From: Sphingomonas endophytica
Lineage (GTDB): Bacteria; Pseudomonadota; Alphaproteobacteria; Sphingomonadales; Sphingomonadaceae
DNA: 64,000 nt
NCBI RefSeq assembly: GCF_001476895.1
Contig: NZ_LDTB01000064.1
Coordinates: forward strand, 1-64,000
Direction of reading: 5' to 3'
The notes under the pieces were generated by a model that searched no databases, was not told the DNA's origin, and was given only the letters and a program-made list of their open reading frames with translations. A program made the translations under genes and the position numbers. Positions 18,430 through 28,592 of this stretch are shown piece by piece. Within the stretch, counting starts at the first letter, position 1. Every line of letters begins with the position of its first letter.

Positions 18430-19153
18430 CGAAGCAGCTTTCGCCCGCGATCTTCAACCGCGCGCAGATATCGGTCGCCGCCGCCGCGGTTCCGGCATTG
18501 ACGCGCAGCCGATAGACGGTGCGGCCGTTGACCACGGCCGGCTGCACCACCTTGCCCAGCGCCGCGACATAGCCGAAGCGGCGCGCGATCTGGCTCCACG
18601 CCGAATTGGCGACGCTTTCGCTGGGGAAGGCGCCAAGCTGCACCAGCGCGCCGTGCGATGCCGAGCCGGGAACGGTTGCGGACGGCGCGCTGACCGGGCG
18701 CTGCGCACGTAGCGGGACGCTGGCCTTGGGCACCGCGACGCTGGCCGTCGGGGCGCCGGAAGCGGTCGGGCTCGGCGTGGCGCTCGCGGTCGCGCGGGCG
18801 ACCGGCGCCTCCGGCACCGCCGCCAGATCGATCGCCGCGTCGGTGCTGGCACCGGCGCTGGTCGCGACGGCCGCATCCCCCTCGCCCACCACCTTCATGC
18901 CGCCGGGCTCTTCGGGGCGGATCTTGTAGTCGCCGGGGGTCGCCGCGATCAGGCGACCGTCGCCGCCATTGCCCGCGAACTGCCATTGATACAGCCCGAA
19001 CAGCACCGCGCCGAGCACGACCAGACCGATCGTCACCAGCGCCACGATCCGCCCGACCGATACCGCATACGGATCGTCGGCCTCGACCGTGTCGAGCCAC
19101 GGCAGGCGATCCTCATCGCGCAGGCTGCCGATCGGCTCTCCCTCTCGCATCAA
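18419..19153 (-). CDS. SPOR domain-containing single-pass membrane protein
   Basis: This 244-residue protein has a cytoplasmic N-terminus, one membrane segment (about 34-56, ending GLYQWQF), a long Ala/Pro/Ser/Thr-rich periplasmic linker (about 90-160) and a C-terminal SPOR domain (about 165-240, GALVQLGAFPS through YRLRVNAG). SPOR domains bind denuded peptidoglycan at division sites. The ATG overlaps the argS stop by 4 nt, so translation is coupled. It is probably a septal protein, consistent with nagZ nearby. Confidence 0.87.
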   Translation of the reverse strand: MMREGEPIGSLRDEDRLPWLDTVEADDPYAVSVGRIVALVTIGLVVLGAVLFGLYQWQFAGNGGDGRLIAATPGDYKIRPEEPGGMKVVGEGDAAVATSAGASTDAAIDLAAVPEAPVARATASATPSPTASGAPTASVAVPKASVPLRAQRPVSAPSATVPGSASHGALVQLGAFPSESVANSAWSQIARRFGYVAALGKVVQPAVVNGRTVYRLRVNAGTAAAATDICARLKIAGESCFVTG

Positions 19154-20877
19154 TGCATCTCCGTGACTGCCTCGACCCCCATGATGGCGAGGCCATTGCG
19201 GATAATCTGACCGATGGCCGTCGCCAAGGACAGACGCGCCGCCGTCACGGCATGATCGTCGGGCACCAGGAAGCGGCGGTCGGGCCGGTCATTGCCGGCA
19301 TTCCAAAGCGAGTGAAATTCCGCTGCGAGGTCATAGAGATAAAAGGCGATCCGGTGTGGTTCGCGCGCTGCGGCGGCCGTCTCCACGATGCGCGGGAACT
19401 GGCTCGCGAACCGGACCAGCGCCAGCTCCTCCGTATCAAGTCGGGACAGATCCGCAGCGGATGCCGCAATCCCCGCCTCGGCCGCGCGGCGGTGGAGCGA
19501 ATGAACGCGCGCGTGCGCATATTGCACGTAAAAGACCGGATTCTCCTTCGACGCCTCGACCACCTTCGCGAAGTCGAAGTCCATCTGCGCATCGGCACGG
19601 CGCGTCAGCATCGTGAAGCGCACCACGTCCTTGCCGACTTCGCGCACCACGTCCGCCAGCGTCACGAAATTGCCGGCGCGCTTCGACATCTTCACCGGCT
19701 CGCCGCCGCGCAGCAGCCGCACCATCTGCACCAGCTTCACGTCGAACCGAATCTTGCCCTCGGTCAGCGCCGCGACCGCCGCCTGGATGCGCTTGACCGT
19801 CCCGGCATGGTCCGCGCCCCAGATGTCGATCAACTGGTCCGCATTCTCCGCCTTCTGATAGTGATAGGCCATGTCGGCACCGAAATAGGTCCAGCTGCCG
19901 TTGGACTTGCGAATCGGGCGGTCCTGATCGTCGCCGAACTTGGTGGAGCGGAACAGCGGCAGCTCGACCGGCTCCCAATCCTCGGGCGTCTCACCCTTCG
20001 GCGCTTCCAGCACGCCGTCATAGATCAGGTCGCGCGCGCGCAGCACCGCTTCGGCGGCCTCCGGCTTCTTCGCGGCCTGCAACTCGGCTTCCGACGAGAA
20101 GATGTCGTGGTGGATACCCAGCAGCGCGAGGTCGTCCTTGATGAGCACCAGCATCGCCGCGACGGCGCGCGTGCGGAACAGCGCCAGCCACTCCGCCTCC
20201 GGCGCGGCGGCATAAAGGTCGCCGAATTCCTGCGCCAACGCCTGCCCGACCGGGATCAGGTAATCGCCCGGATACAGTCCCTCCGGCACCGCGCCGACAT
20301 CCTGCCCCAGCGCCTCGCGATACCGCAGGTGTACCGAGCGCGCGAGGACGTCGACCTGCCCGCCGGCATCGTTGACGTAATATTCGCGGATCACCTTGTG
20401 CCCGGCGAACTCCAGCAGGCTGGCCAGCGCGTCGCCGACCACCGCGCCACGGCAATGCCCCATGTGCATCGGGCCGGTGGGATTGGCGGAGACATATTCG
20501 ATGTTCACCGACACGCCCTGCCCGCGCGTCGAGCGGCCGTAGTCGTTGCCCTCGCCGACGATCGTCGCGATCTCCTTGCGCCACACATCGTCGTGGAGCC
20601 GCAGGTTGATGAACCCTGGTCCCGCGACCGATACCTCCGCCACTTCGGGGATCGCGCGCAACGCGCCCGCCAGCGCCTCGGCCAAGGCACGCGGGTTCGT
20701 GCCCGCCGGCTTGGCCAGCACCATCGCGGCGTTGGTGGCCAGATCGCCGTGCGAGGCGTCGCGCGGCGGCTCGACCGTCACGTTGCGGCGGTCGAGATCG
20801 GCGGGCAGCGTGCCGGCGGCGGTCAGCGCGTCGAGCGCGGCGTCGACATGCGCGGTGAAGCGGGTGAAAAGCGTCAT
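19150..20877 (-). CDS. argS: Arginyl-tRNA synthetase
   Basis: This 575-residue class I aminoacyl-tRNA synthetase charges tRNA-Arg. The HIGH motif appears as HMGH (NPTGPMHMGHCRGAVVGD) and KMSKS as KMSKRAGN, both usual for ArgS. The N-terminal additional domain and C-terminal anticodon-binding helices are complete. The frame stays open to 21021, but the ATG at 20877 (MTLFTRFTAHVD) is the family start; the upstream stretch overlaps a divergent regulatory region. Coupled by ATGA overlap to the SPOR gene. Confidence 0.96.
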   Translation of the reverse strand: MTLFTRFTAHVDAALDALTAAGTLPADLDRRNVTVEPPRDASHGDLATNAAMVLAKPAGTNPRALAEALAGALRAIPEVAEVSVAGPGFINLRLHDDVWRKEIATIVGEGNDYGRSTRGQGVSVNIEYVSANPTGPMHMGHCRGAVVGDALASLLEFAGHKVIREYYVNDAGGQVDVLARSVHLRYREALGQDVGAVPEGLYPGDYLIPVGQALAQEFGDLYAAAPEAEWLALFRTRAVAAMLVLIKDDLALLGIHHDIFSSEAELQAAKKPEAAEAVLRARDLIYDGVLEAPKGETPEDWEPVELPLFRSTKFGDDQDRPIRKSNGSWTYFGADMAYHYQKAENADQLIDIWGADHAGTVKRIQAAVAALTEGKIRFDVKLVQMVRLLRGGEPVKMSKRAGNFVTLADVVREVGKDVVRFTMLTRRADAQMDFDFAKVVEASKENPVFYVQYAHARVHSLHRRAAEAGIAASAADLSRLDTEELALVRFASQFPRIVETAAAAREPHRIAFYLYDLAAEFHSLWNAGNDRPDRRFLVPDDHAVTAARLSLATAIGQIIRNGLAIMGVEAVTEMH

Positions 20878-21023
20878 GCGCGCGCGTCTAGCCGATGGGG
20901 CGCGTCGACGCAAAAGCCCCGCATGATTGCAGTACATGCAACTGCGATGGAGAGCGTCGCACTTGCCCTTGTGCATCGCAGCACGGATGCTGCACCGCAT
21001 CAACTCCGTCAAAGGAAACACCG

Positions 21024-21308
21024 ATGCGCACGCTGACCGTCCTCGCCGCCGCTGTCGCCACCCTGCTGCCCGCCGCCGCGATCGCCGCTCCGGCCGAGCG
21101 CAGCTTCACCCGCGACGGTCACACCTATGTCTACACGGTCAACGCCAACCAGGACGGCACCGCGCTGATCCAGGGCCATGAAGTCGGCAGCAACGAGCGT
21201 TTCCGCCTGCTCGTCAACGGCACCCGCGTTTCGGGTCAGGCCAACGGCCGTCAGGTTTCGTTCCGCGCGGCGCAGCCGCTGGCGCTCGCCTCGGCCGCCG
21301 CGAACTGA
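21024..21308 (+). CDS. Small exported hypothetical protein
   Basis: This 94-residue protein has a clear signal peptide (MRTLTVLAAAVATLLPAAAI, cleavage about residue 22 after AIAA) followed by a short basic, Asn/Gln/Tyr-rich periplasmic domain (HTYVYTVNANQDG, LLVNGTRVSG) predicted as beta strands. AGGA lies upstream of the ATG. The TGA abuts the dgt stop with no spacer. I recognise no domain; similar small secreted proteins are common in sphingomonads. Confidence 0.75.
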   Translation: MRTLTVLAAAVATLLPAAAIAAPAERSFTRDGHTYVYTVNANQDGTALIQGHEVGSNERFRLLVNGTRVSGQANGRQVSFRAAQPLALASAAAN

Positions 21309-22472
21309 TCAGAAACCGTCGGGAAGATCGATCGCGCCGACCACCTCGCGATAGCGCGAAACGGCGTAGCGATCGGTCATCCCGGCGATGAAGTCCGCGA
21401 TATGGCGGCTGACATCCGGCTCATCCCGCGGAAGCCGCAGCCGCCATTCCTCGGGCAACAGGGCGGGATCGTCGCGATAGGCGGCGAACAGCCCCGCCAC
21501 CACCCGATGCGCCGCCGCCGCCGCCGCCAATTGGCGTGGATGATGGTAGAGGTTGGCATACATGAAACGCTTCAGCTCGCGCTCGGCCGCCGCCATCGCG
21601 GGTGAGAAGCCGATCAGCACGCGACCCGCGCCGCGCACGTCCTCGACGCTCTCCACGCCCGATGCGGCGATGCGGGTCCGCGATTCGGCGATCAGGTCGT
21701 TGACCATCGCACCGATCTGACTGCGGATCAGTTCCCCCGCCAGTCGCTCGCGCGGGACGTCCGGGAAGCGGGCCAGCACGCGCCGCCATCCATCGGCGAC
21801 CATCGGCACCGCCTCGATCTGCTCCAGCGTCAGCAAGCCCGCGCGCAGGCCGTCATCGATGTCGTGATTGTCATAGGCGATGTCATCCGCCAGCGCCGCG
21901 ACCTGTGCCTCCAGCGACGCATGACTGGTCAATTCCAGCCCCGCGTCGCGATCCGCCTCCGCCAGCGCCCAGTGCGGCACCGCGATCGGACCGTTGTGCT
22001 TGGCCAGCCCTTCCAGCGTCTCCCACGTCAGGTTCAGCCCCGGCCAGCGCGGATAGGGCCGCTCGATCCGCATCAGCGTGCGCAGCGTATGGCCGTTGTG
22101 GTCGAAGCCGCCCACCGCACCCATCGCCTGCCTTAGCGCCTCCTCCCCGGCGTGGCCGAAGGGCGGATGACCGATGTCATGCGCCAGGCAGAGCGCCTCG
22201 GTCAGATCCTCGTTCAGGCTGAGCACGCGCGCGATCGCCCGGCCGATCTGCGCGACCTCCAGGCTATGCGTCAGGCGGACGCGGAAATGATCGCCATCGG
22301 GCGCCAGGAACACCTGCGTCTTGTGGCGCAGGCGACGGAAGCTGATGGAGTGGATGATCCGGTCGCGGTCGCGCTGAAAGGCGTCGCGCGGCCCCCTGTC
22401 ACCCGATTCCTCGGCGTGCAACCGCCCGCGACTGCGCGCCGGATCGGACGCCCAGCGCGCCAGCGTCGCCAC
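21309..22472 (-). CDS. dgt: dGTP triphosphohydrolase-like HD-domain protein
   Basis: This 387-residue HD-domain phosphohydrolase of the dGTPase-like subfamily should hydrolyse dNTPs to deoxynucleoside and triphosphate. The metal-binding set is visible: H in [14 protein letters not shown] in [15 protein letters not shown], and a later Asp in [12 protein letters not shown]. It starts with GTG at 22472, one nt after the stop of the SPOR/TPR gene, so the two probably form an operon. The exact nucleotide preference is not evident. Confidence 0.9.
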   Translation of the reverse strand: MATLARWASDPARSRGRLHAEESGDRGPRDAFQRDRDRIIHSISFRRLRHKTQVFLAPDGDHFRVRLTHSLEVAQIGRAIARVLSLNEDLTEALCLAHDIGHPPFGHAGEEALRQAMGAVGGFDHNGHTLRTLMRIERPYPRWPGLNLTWETLEGLAKHNGPIAVPHWALAEADRDAGLELTSHASLEAQVAALADDIAYDNHDIDDGLRAGLLTLEQIEAVPMVADGWRRVLARFPDVPRERLAGELIRSQIGAMVNDLIAESRTRIAASGVESVEDVRGAGRVLIGFSPAMAAAERELKRFMYANLYHHPRQLAAAAAAHRVVAGLFAAYRDDPALLPEEWRLRLPRDEPDVSRHIADFIAGMTDRYAVSRYREVVGAIDLPDGF

Positions 22473-22473
22473 G

Positions 22474-24429
22474 TTACTTCTTCCCCAGCGGAGTCATCTT
22501 CTGCCCGGCCTCGCTGGTGAAGGAGAAGGCCGACAGTCCCTGCCTGTTCAGCGTGTTGACCATCGCGCGCGCCTCGGCCTCGGTCTTGAACGGGCCGGTG
22601 ACCAGCCGGTTGGTGGCGCGATTCCTGACCGTATAGGCGCGCTGCCCACCCAGCGCCTTCGCCTTGCCCTGCACACCCTTCCACGCCTTGGGCATGTCGT
22701 CGACATTCGCCCCGCTGGCGACCTGCACCCAGAAGCGCGATGGCTCGGCGCGCGCGGCCTTCTTCTCGGCGGCTTCCCTGGCCGCGACCTCTTTCTTCGC
22801 CTTTTCGGCGGCAAGCTCCTTCGCGCGTGCCTTCCGGTCCAGCGGCTTGGCCTCGGCCTTTTCGGCGGCGGCGTCCGTCGCCCGCGCCTTGCGGTCGGGC
22901 GCCGTTCCCACACCCTTGTCGTCCGCCGACGCCTTACCGCGCGCTCTGCGGCCGGTGAGCGGCTTCGTATCGGCCTCGACGACCTTCTCCCCGGCCGGGG
23001 CGACCTTCTCCGCGACGCGCTTGGCGGCCGCCAGTCGCGGGCGCTTCTGGTCGTCGGCGGCGGCATTGCGCTCGGCGGCGCGCGCGGCCTCTTCCAGCGA
23101 CGCCGCCGAGGGCGCCGGCGGCGCGACGACCGGCAGGCGTTGCGCCCCCGGCATCGGCGCGACGTCGAGTTCGGTCGCCGGCACCGAAATCCCCGCGACG
23201 ATCCGCGCAAGGATCGAATCCTCGCTCACCCGCGGCGGCTTCACCCGCAGCGGCGGCGTGACGGCGCGCGGGCGCGGCGTCACCGCCGCCACCTGCACCG
23301 GCGCGACGGCCGGCGTGACCGGACGGGTCTGCGGCTGCGGTAACGGTGCGCTCACCACCGGCGACGTCGTCGCCGCCTGCGCCACCTGCGTCGGGGCGGG
23401 GCCGGGGGTCGGTTCGGCAGGCAGCGGCTGGACGACCGCCGTGGCCGGCGACGGCGACGCGATCGCCGGGCGCGGCGCAACCGTGTTGCGGGCGACCTGC
23501 GTCCGCTCGCGGCGCCGCGATTCGGTGCGCGCCGGCGTCGGGAGCGGCTGGATTGTCGCCGCCGAGGCCATCTCCACGCGCGGCGCGGCGCCCGGCAGCA
23601 CCGGCGCCATCCGTGCATCCGCCAGTCGCGCCGGGGTGGGCGTCACCTCCCCGAAATGTACGGCGAAGGCGCGATCGACCGGTGACAGCTGCGGCAAGCG
23701 CTGGAAGAACGCCGCCAGGCCGCTCGCCATCCCGCGCGGCATCATGCCGGTCGCGATCTTGTTCGCGCCCGCGACATCGCCGCTCATCGCGAGGATGAAC
23801 GCCTGCGCGCGCCACGCACCGCGATCCTGACGCCGCAACAGCCCGTCGATCTGCGCCAGCGCCTCGTCGCGCTTGCCCGAAATGCCCAGCGACAGAGCAT
23901 AACGGCGGCGGACCTCGTCCAGTTCGGCCGCGTCGCGCCCGCCCTGGGTCAGCGCCAGCTGATAATCGGCCTGCGCCCGTGCCTGTTCGCCGATCAGATC
24001 ATAGGCCAGCCCACGATCGTCGGCGAACCGCGCCATCGGCGCGCCATGACGCTGCGCCTGCTCGAAATAGCGCAGCGCCTCGCCCGGCCGCTCGCCGTTG
24101 ACCAGGATGCGGGCGATGCCCCCCTTCACGCGGCCGTTGTTGGGGTCGATCGCCTCGGCACGCTTGTAGAACGCGGCGGCGGCGGTCGCGTCGCCCAGCG
24201 TGAACGACAGGTCGCCCGCCTCGATCAACGCCGACAGGTCGCGGGGCGCGGTGCCCAGCCGGCGGACCACGTCGGCGAGCCGGTCGGCATCGGGATTGGC
24301 CGGGGCGACCACCTCCTGCGCCGATGCCGGCGGTGGCAGAAGAACCGGCAGCGCGGCGGCGACAAGTGCCACGGACAGGAACCGCATCGGACGACGCCGT
24401 CCCGATCGCGGTCGAGCGACATGGATCAT
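22474..24429 (-). CDS. TPR and SPOR domain-containing exported protein
   Basis: This 651-residue protein has a long basic N-region and signal (ending PPPASAQE, about residue 39), TPR repeats (about 50-230, including a [20 protein letters not shown] unit), a very long Pro/Ala/Thr then Lys/Ala/Glu-rich low-complexity region (about 260-560), and a C-terminal SPOR domain (about 570-650, [15 protein letters not shown]). It is probably a periplasmic peptidoglycan-binding scaffold. GGGGAG is 8 nt before the ATG at 24429; a later ATG (24387) also precedes a signal-like segment. It lies downstream of ftsZ on the same strand. Confidence 0.82.
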   Translation of the reverse strand: MIHVARPRSGRRRPMRFLSVALVAAALPVLLPPPASAQEVVAPANPDADRLADVVRRLGTAPRDLSALIEAGDLSFTLGDATAAAAFYKRAEAIDPNNGRVKGGIARILVNGERPGEALRYFEQAQRHGAPMARFADDRGLAYDLIGEQARAQADYQLALTQGGRDAAELDEVRRRYALSLGISGKRDEALAQIDGLLRRQDRGAWRAQAFILAMSGDVAGANKIATGMMPRGMASGLAAFFQRLPQLSPVDRAFAVHFGEVTPTPARLADARMAPVLPGAAPRVEMASAATIQPLPTPARTESRRRERTQVARNTVAPRPAIASPSPATAVVQPLPAEPTPGPAPTQVAQAATTSPVVSAPLPQPQTRPVTPAVAPVQVAAVTPRPRAVTPPLRVKPPRVSEDSILARIVAGISVPATELDVAPMPGAQRLPVVAPPAPSAASLEEAARAAERNAAADDQKRPRLAAAKRVAEKVAPAGEKVVEADTKPLTGRRARGKASADDKGVGTAPDRKARATDAAAEKAEAKPLDRKARAKELAAEKAKKEVAAREAAEKKAARAEPSRFWVQVASGANVDDMPKAWKGVQGKAKALGGQRAYTVRNRATNRLVTGPFKTEAEARAMVNTLNRQGLSAFSFTSEAGQKMTPLGKK

Positions 24430-24657
24430 GAAATCTGCTCCCCGATCGCGGCACCGCCTGCCGCCGAACGGATCGATGAGGAATAGCCGTCGCCGGGCCG
24501 GTGGCCCATCATGCGCGCCGCCGTGCGACGGTGACGATCGGTCATGCGCATGGAACGTCTGCAAACGCGGGCAGGTGGAAGGTCATTCCGCCATAGAGCC
24601 GCGTCAGGCGCCACCGGCAATGCACGCGGCGCGCCGGGTGCGATGAAACGAGCCGTT

Positions 24658-24692
24658 GCGGCGGTGCATGGCCGCCTGGCCTGCACCGCCGC
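24658..24692 (-). terminator. Hairpin after ftsZ
   Basis: A perfect 11-bp stem (GCGGCGGTGCA with TGCACCGCCGC, 13-nt loop) begins just past the ftsZ stop. It has no immediate T run. It would end or attenuate dcw transcription before the TPR/SPOR gene, and the 273-bp gap 24430-24702 holds nothing else that I recognise. Confidence 0.6.
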
Positions 24693-24702
24693 CCGGACGG
24701 GA

Positions 24703-26211
24703 TTACTGGTTGTTCTGGCGGTGCAGGAAGCGCGGCAGGTCGCCGGGCTCGCGCCCGTCGTCCTCGACCGCGCGGCCACCGGCATTGCGCGTGGCGTTCT
24801 GCATCCGCTCGAACAGCGTGCCGCCCAGCTTCACGCGCGGCGCGGCCGGGGCCGCGGCTTCCTCCTCGCCGCCGGGCGACAGGAAACGGCGGCGGGCGGC
24901 CGGGTCCGCCGCCGGGGCGGCAGGTGCCGGGACCAGCGACTCGGCACCCAGCAGCAATTCATCGTCGGCCGGCGGCGTTACGCGCGGCGTCGTCGGATCG
25001 ACCACCGGACCGGCGGTCGTCGGCGGCACGCCTTCCGCCATCGCGCCGGCGGCGGCGCCGCTCGGCTGCTGCGGCGGCACGGCCGGGGTCGGATCATACG
25101 CCGCGGGGGCCGGGGCGGCCGTCTGCTGCGGTGCCGGAGCCGCAGGAGCGGCGGCCGGCGCATCGGTGCGGCGCGGTGCCGAGAAGCTGAAGGTGCGCGG
25201 CGGCTCGGACGGCGCGCTGGCGGCGGCGGGCGCCGCTGCCTGCCCGGTGCTCTCGATGCCGGTGGCGACCACCGACACGCGGATCTTGCCTTCCAGCTCC
25301 GGGTTGAACGCCGAACCCCAGATGATGTTCGCGTCTGGATCGACCAGTTCGCGGATGTGGTTCGCGGCCTCGTCGACTTCCAGCAGGCGCATGTCGTCGC
25401 CGCCGGTGATCGAGACGATGACGCCCTTCGCGCCCTGCATCGACACGCCGTCGAGCAGCGGGTTGGCGATCGCCTTCTGCGCGGCGATCAGCGCGCGGTC
25501 GTCGCCCTCCGCCTCACCGGTGCCCATCATTGCCTTGCCCATCTCCTGCATCACCGAGCGCACGTCGGCGAAGTCGAGGTTGATGAGGCCCGGCATGACC
25601 ATCAGGTCGGTGATGCCGCGCACACCCTGCTGCAGCACCTCGTCCGCCATTTCGAACGCCTGCTTGAACGTGGTGTTCGCATTGGCGACCAGGAACAGGT
25701 TCTGGTTCGGGATCACGATCAGCGTGTCGACGAACTTCTGCAGCTCCTCGATGCCCGACTCGGCCGACTTGGAGCGGCGATTGCCCTCGAAGCTGAACGG
25801 CTTGGTCACGACCCCGACCGTCAGGATGCCCATGTCGCGCGCCGCCTTGGCGATGACCGGGGCCGCGCCGGTGCCGGTGCCGCCGCCCATGCCGGCCGCG
25901 ATGAAGCACATGTGGCTGCCCTCAAGCAGCCGCGACAGTTCGTCGATCGTCTCCTCGGCGGCGGCGCGACCGATCTCCGGACGGCTGCCCGCGCCCAGCC
26001 CCTGCGTGATCTTCGCGCCCAGCTGGATCTTCTGCTCGGCCTCCGACTGCTTCAGCGCCTGCGCGTCGGTGTTCGCGACCAGGAAGTTCACGCCCTGCAC
26101 GTCCGCCCGCATCATGTTGGCGATCGCATTGCCGCCGGCCCCGCCGACGCCGATAACGGTGATCCGCGGCGTCAGATCGTCCAGCTCGGGCGTGATGAAT
26201 TCGATGCTCAT
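24703..26211 (-). CDS. ftsZ: Cell division GTPase FtsZ
   Basis: This tubulin-like GTPase forms the Z ring. The GTP-binding signature GGGTGTG is at about residues 108-114, the N-terminal loop [15 protein letters not shown] near 20-34, and the T7 catalytic loop NLDFADVR is present. The linker is long (about 320-480) and rich in Ala/Pro, and the conserved C-terminal peptide ([10 protein letters not shown]) ends the protein for binding FtsA and others. The 502-residue length is typical of alphaproteobacterial FtsZ with an extended linker. It is the last dcw gene, 117 nt after ftsA. Confidence 0.98.
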   Translation of the reverse strand: MSIEFITPELDDLTPRITVIGVGGAGGNAIANMMRADVQGVNFLVANTDAQALKQSEAEQKIQLGAKITQGLGAGSRPEIGRAAAEETIDELSRLLEGSHMCFIAAGMGGGTGTGAAPVIAKAARDMGILTVGVVTKPFSFEGNRRSKSAESGIEELQKFVDTLIVIPNQNLFLVANANTTFKQAFEMADEVLQQGVRGITDLMVMPGLINLDFADVRSVMQEMGKAMMGTGEAEGDDRALIAAQKAIANPLLDGVSMQGAKGVIVSITGGDDMRLLEVDEAANHIRELVDPDANIIWGSAFNPELEGKIRVSVVATGIESTGQAAAPAAASAPSEPPRTFSFSAPRRTDAPAAAPAAPAPQQTAAPAPAAYDPTPAVPPQQPSGAAAGAMAEGVPPTTAGPVVDPTTPRVTPPADDELLLGAESLVPAPAAPAADPAARRRFLSPGGEEEAAAPAAPRVKLGGTLFERMQNATRNAGGRAVEDDGREPGDLPRFLHRQNNQ

Positions 26212-26328
26212 CGCAAAACTACTCCGTCCGCCCGCGTCGCATCCACCGATAACGGGCCGTTTACACCGATGTGCAACAAGCGGGCGCGTGGTGAAAGAGG
26301 AAACACCGCGAAACGCCCTGTCGCTGCG

Positions 26329-27588
26329 TCAATAATTCGCCTTTGCGGCCTGAACCAGCTTCCAGAAACCCTTCAGACCGCGCTGGCGGTGCACCATCTG
26401 CTGCGCCGGGACCAGCCCGCGCAGGTCGATCGGATCGCTCGCCGCGAAGAACGCCAGCCCCGCCAGCGTCGCGAAACCGGGGCCGGCATGCGCCTCCGGC
26501 AACCCCGTCAGCCCGCGCGGACGCCCGACGCGCACCGACCGGCCCAGCGCCTGCTGTGCATAATCCGCGATGCCCTTCAATTCCGCGCCGCCGCCGGTCA
26601 GCACCACCTGACGCCCGACCGGTCCCTCGAACTTCAATTCCTTCAGCGCGGCCTGGATCTCCCCGACCAGATGCTCCAGCCGCTGGCGGATCACCGCGAT
26701 CAATGCCGCCTTGGTGATCTGCAGCGCTTCGGAATCCTCCTCCTCGGTCCGTTCGCGGATCGTCACCATCTCGTGATTGTCGCGTGGGGAGGCATTGGCG
26801 GAGCCGTGGAAGCATTTGATCCGCTCCGCCTGCAATCGGGTCGTCCCGAACGCGGAGGCGATATCGTCGGTGATGTCCGCCGCGCCGAACGGAATCGACT
26901 TCAGCCCGACCAGCATCGACCCCGCGAACAGCGAGACATTGGTGATCCCCGCGCCGATCTCGACCAGCGCCACGCCCAGGTCGCGCTCCTCGCCGGTCAG
27001 GCAGGCAAGCCCGGTCGCGATCGGCGAGGCGATGATCGACTTCACCTCCAGATGCGCGGACCGCACGCAGAGGTCGAGGTTGCGCACCGGCGAACCGTCG
27101 GCGGCGATCACATGGATATGCACGCCCAGCCGGTCGGCGTGCAGCCCCAGCGGCTTCTTCACGCCGGTCAGCCCGTCGAGCGTGTAGAGCGCGGGTTGCG
27201 CGTGGAGCACCATCCGCCCCTGCGGGTCGATCGACTGGCGGCCTTCCTGCAACAGCGCGTCGATATCGGCCTGTTCGATCCGCATCCCGCCCAGTTCGGC
27301 CTCGATGAACGCCTCGTCGCTGACCAGACCGCCCGCCGAGAAGCCGGCCCAGACATTCTCGATATTGAAGCCGGCGATCCGCTCGGCCTGTTCCACCGCC
27401 TCGCGCACCGCGACCTCGGTCGCGTCCATGTCGGCGATATAGCCGCGCTTGACGCCGCGACTCTCGCGCTGGCCGGTGCCCAGCACGACCAGTTCGCCGC
27501 CGTCGCCCTTTTGCGCGATCATCGCCGATACCTTGGACGATCCGATGTCCAGTGCGGTAATCAGGCCGTCGGGTGCCACCTTCGCCAT
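26329..27588 (-). CDS. ftsA: Cell division protein FtsA
   Basis: This 419-residue actin-like ATPase tethers FtsZ to the membrane. It has the N-terminal phosphate loop ALDIGSSKVSAMIA (about 12-25), the second ATPase loop VEIGAGITNVSLF, and an adenosine motif QVVLTGGGAELKGI. The C-terminus ends in a short basic/aromatic helix (GFWKLVQAAKANY), the expected membrane-targeting helix. It begins 11 nt after the ftsQ stop. Confidence 0.97.
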   Translation of the reverse strand: MAKVAPDGLITALDIGSSKVSAMIAQKGDGGELVVLGTGQRESRGVKRGYIADMDATEVAVREAVEQAERIAGFNIENVWAGFSAGGLVSDEAFIEAELGGMRIEQADIDALLQEGRQSIDPQGRMVLHAQPALYTLDGLTGVKKPLGLHADRLGVHIHVIAADGSPVRNLDLCVRSAHLEVKSIIASPIATGLACLTGEERDLGVALVEIGAGITNVSLFAGSMLVGLKSIPFGAADITDDIASAFGTTRLQAERIKCFHGSANASPRDNHEMVTIRERTEEEDSEALQITKAALIAVIRQRLEHLVGEIQAALKELKFEGPVGRQVVLTGGGAELKGIADYAQQALGRSVRVGRPRGLTGLPEAHAGPGFATLAGLAFFAASDPIDLRGLVPAQQMVHRQRGLKGFWKLVQAAKANY

Positions 27589-27599
27589 CGCCTACCCCC

Positions 27600-28592
27600 T
27601 CATGCTTCCCCGGAACGCAGCGCTTCCCCGGCGCGCGCTTCGGTGATCGTGTTGTTATCGCCGATAATATTGCCCGTCGCCACCGCCGCGTCGCTCGCCG
27701 GCGGATCGTTGCGGCCGTCGTCGGCGACCTGCTGTTTGTCCTGCCCCGCGCGGCGCGCATACATTCGCGCCGGATCGCGCATGTCGAAGCGCAGCCAGCC
27801 CTTGCCGAGCAGCGGGTCCGCGCCGTCCATCTGCGCGAACTTGATCAGCGCCTGCGCGGCATTGTCCTGCGGCAGCGCCAGCGTCTCGCCGGTGGTGAAG
27901 GTCAGGTCCCAGCGCCGGTTGCCGACCCAGGTCGCCGCACGGATGCGCGGGCGCAGTGCGGGTGCGGCGGCAAGCAGCGCCTGATAGCCCGCCTCCTGCC
28001 GATCCGCACCGGGGCCGATCACCAGCGGCAGATCGGGCATCCGCGACGGATCGACCGGCGCGAGCAGTCGCCCGGTCGCATCGATCAGCGTCAACTGCCC
28101 GTGATCCTGCCAGATCGCGGCGGGCTCCCGCTCGGTGATATGGATCACCAGCCGGTCGGGCAGCCGCCGCGCCACATACGCGTCCGCGATCCAGCCGTAA
28201 TCCAGCAGTCGCTGCCGCACCCGCTCCAGATCGACGCGCAGCATCGCACGGCTCGACTGATCCTCCAGCACGATCGCATAGACCGTCTCGCGATCCATCC
28301 GCTTGAGGCCGGTGATATCGACCTGCTCGACGCGCAGGCCGGCACGCCCCGCCGCCTCGGCGATACCGGTCCCGATCGCCTGCGGCACGCCCAGCAGGTT
28401 GGCGACGAACACGGTGGCGACGCCGACACCGCCCAGCACGGTCCACGTCACCGCCTTGCGCAGCGTCTCCTCGCCGATCGGCATCTTGGCGAGCAGGCGG
28501 TCGCCCAGCGACGCCTTCGGCACGCGGCGCCGGTTCGGGGCGGGACGACGCGACGGGGGTGCGGCGCCGCCGCGCTTGATCGTGCGGCTCAT
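27600..28592 (-). CDS. ftsQ: Cell division protein FtsQ
   Basis: This 330-residue divisome protein has a basic cytoplasmic N-terminus (about 1-48), one membrane helix (about 50-70), a POTRA domain beginning VEQVDITGLKRMDRETV (about 88-104) and a beta domain. It connects FtsA/FtsZ-side proteins with FtsL/FtsB and FtsW/FtsI. The ATG overlaps the ddl stop by 4 nt, which fixes the start although the frame is open to 29027. The C-terminal 50 residues are acidic/Asn-rich and probably disordered. Confidence 0.95.
   Translation of the reverse strand: MSRTIKRGGAAPPSRRPAPNRRRVPKASLGDRLLAKMPIGEETLRKAVTWTVLGGVGVATVFVANLLGVPQAIGTGIAEAAGRAGLRVEQVDITGLKRMDRETVYAIVLEDQSSRAMLRVDLERVRQRLLDYGWIADAYVARRLPDRLVIHITEREPAAIWQDHGQLTLIDATGRLLAPVDPSRMPDLPLVIGPGADRQEAGYQALLAAAPALRPRIRAATWVGNRRWDLTFTTGETLALPQDNAAQALIKFAQMDGADPLLGKGWLRFDMRDPARMYARRAGQDKQQVADDGRNDPPASDAAVATGNIIGDNNTITEARAGEALRSGEA

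Noticed and set aside
24544..27984. A 1,146-codon open frame on the plus strand
   Set aside because: It runs antisense to ftsZ and ftsA, both certain genes; its Arg/Gln/His-rich translation is typical of a GC-rich shadow frame.
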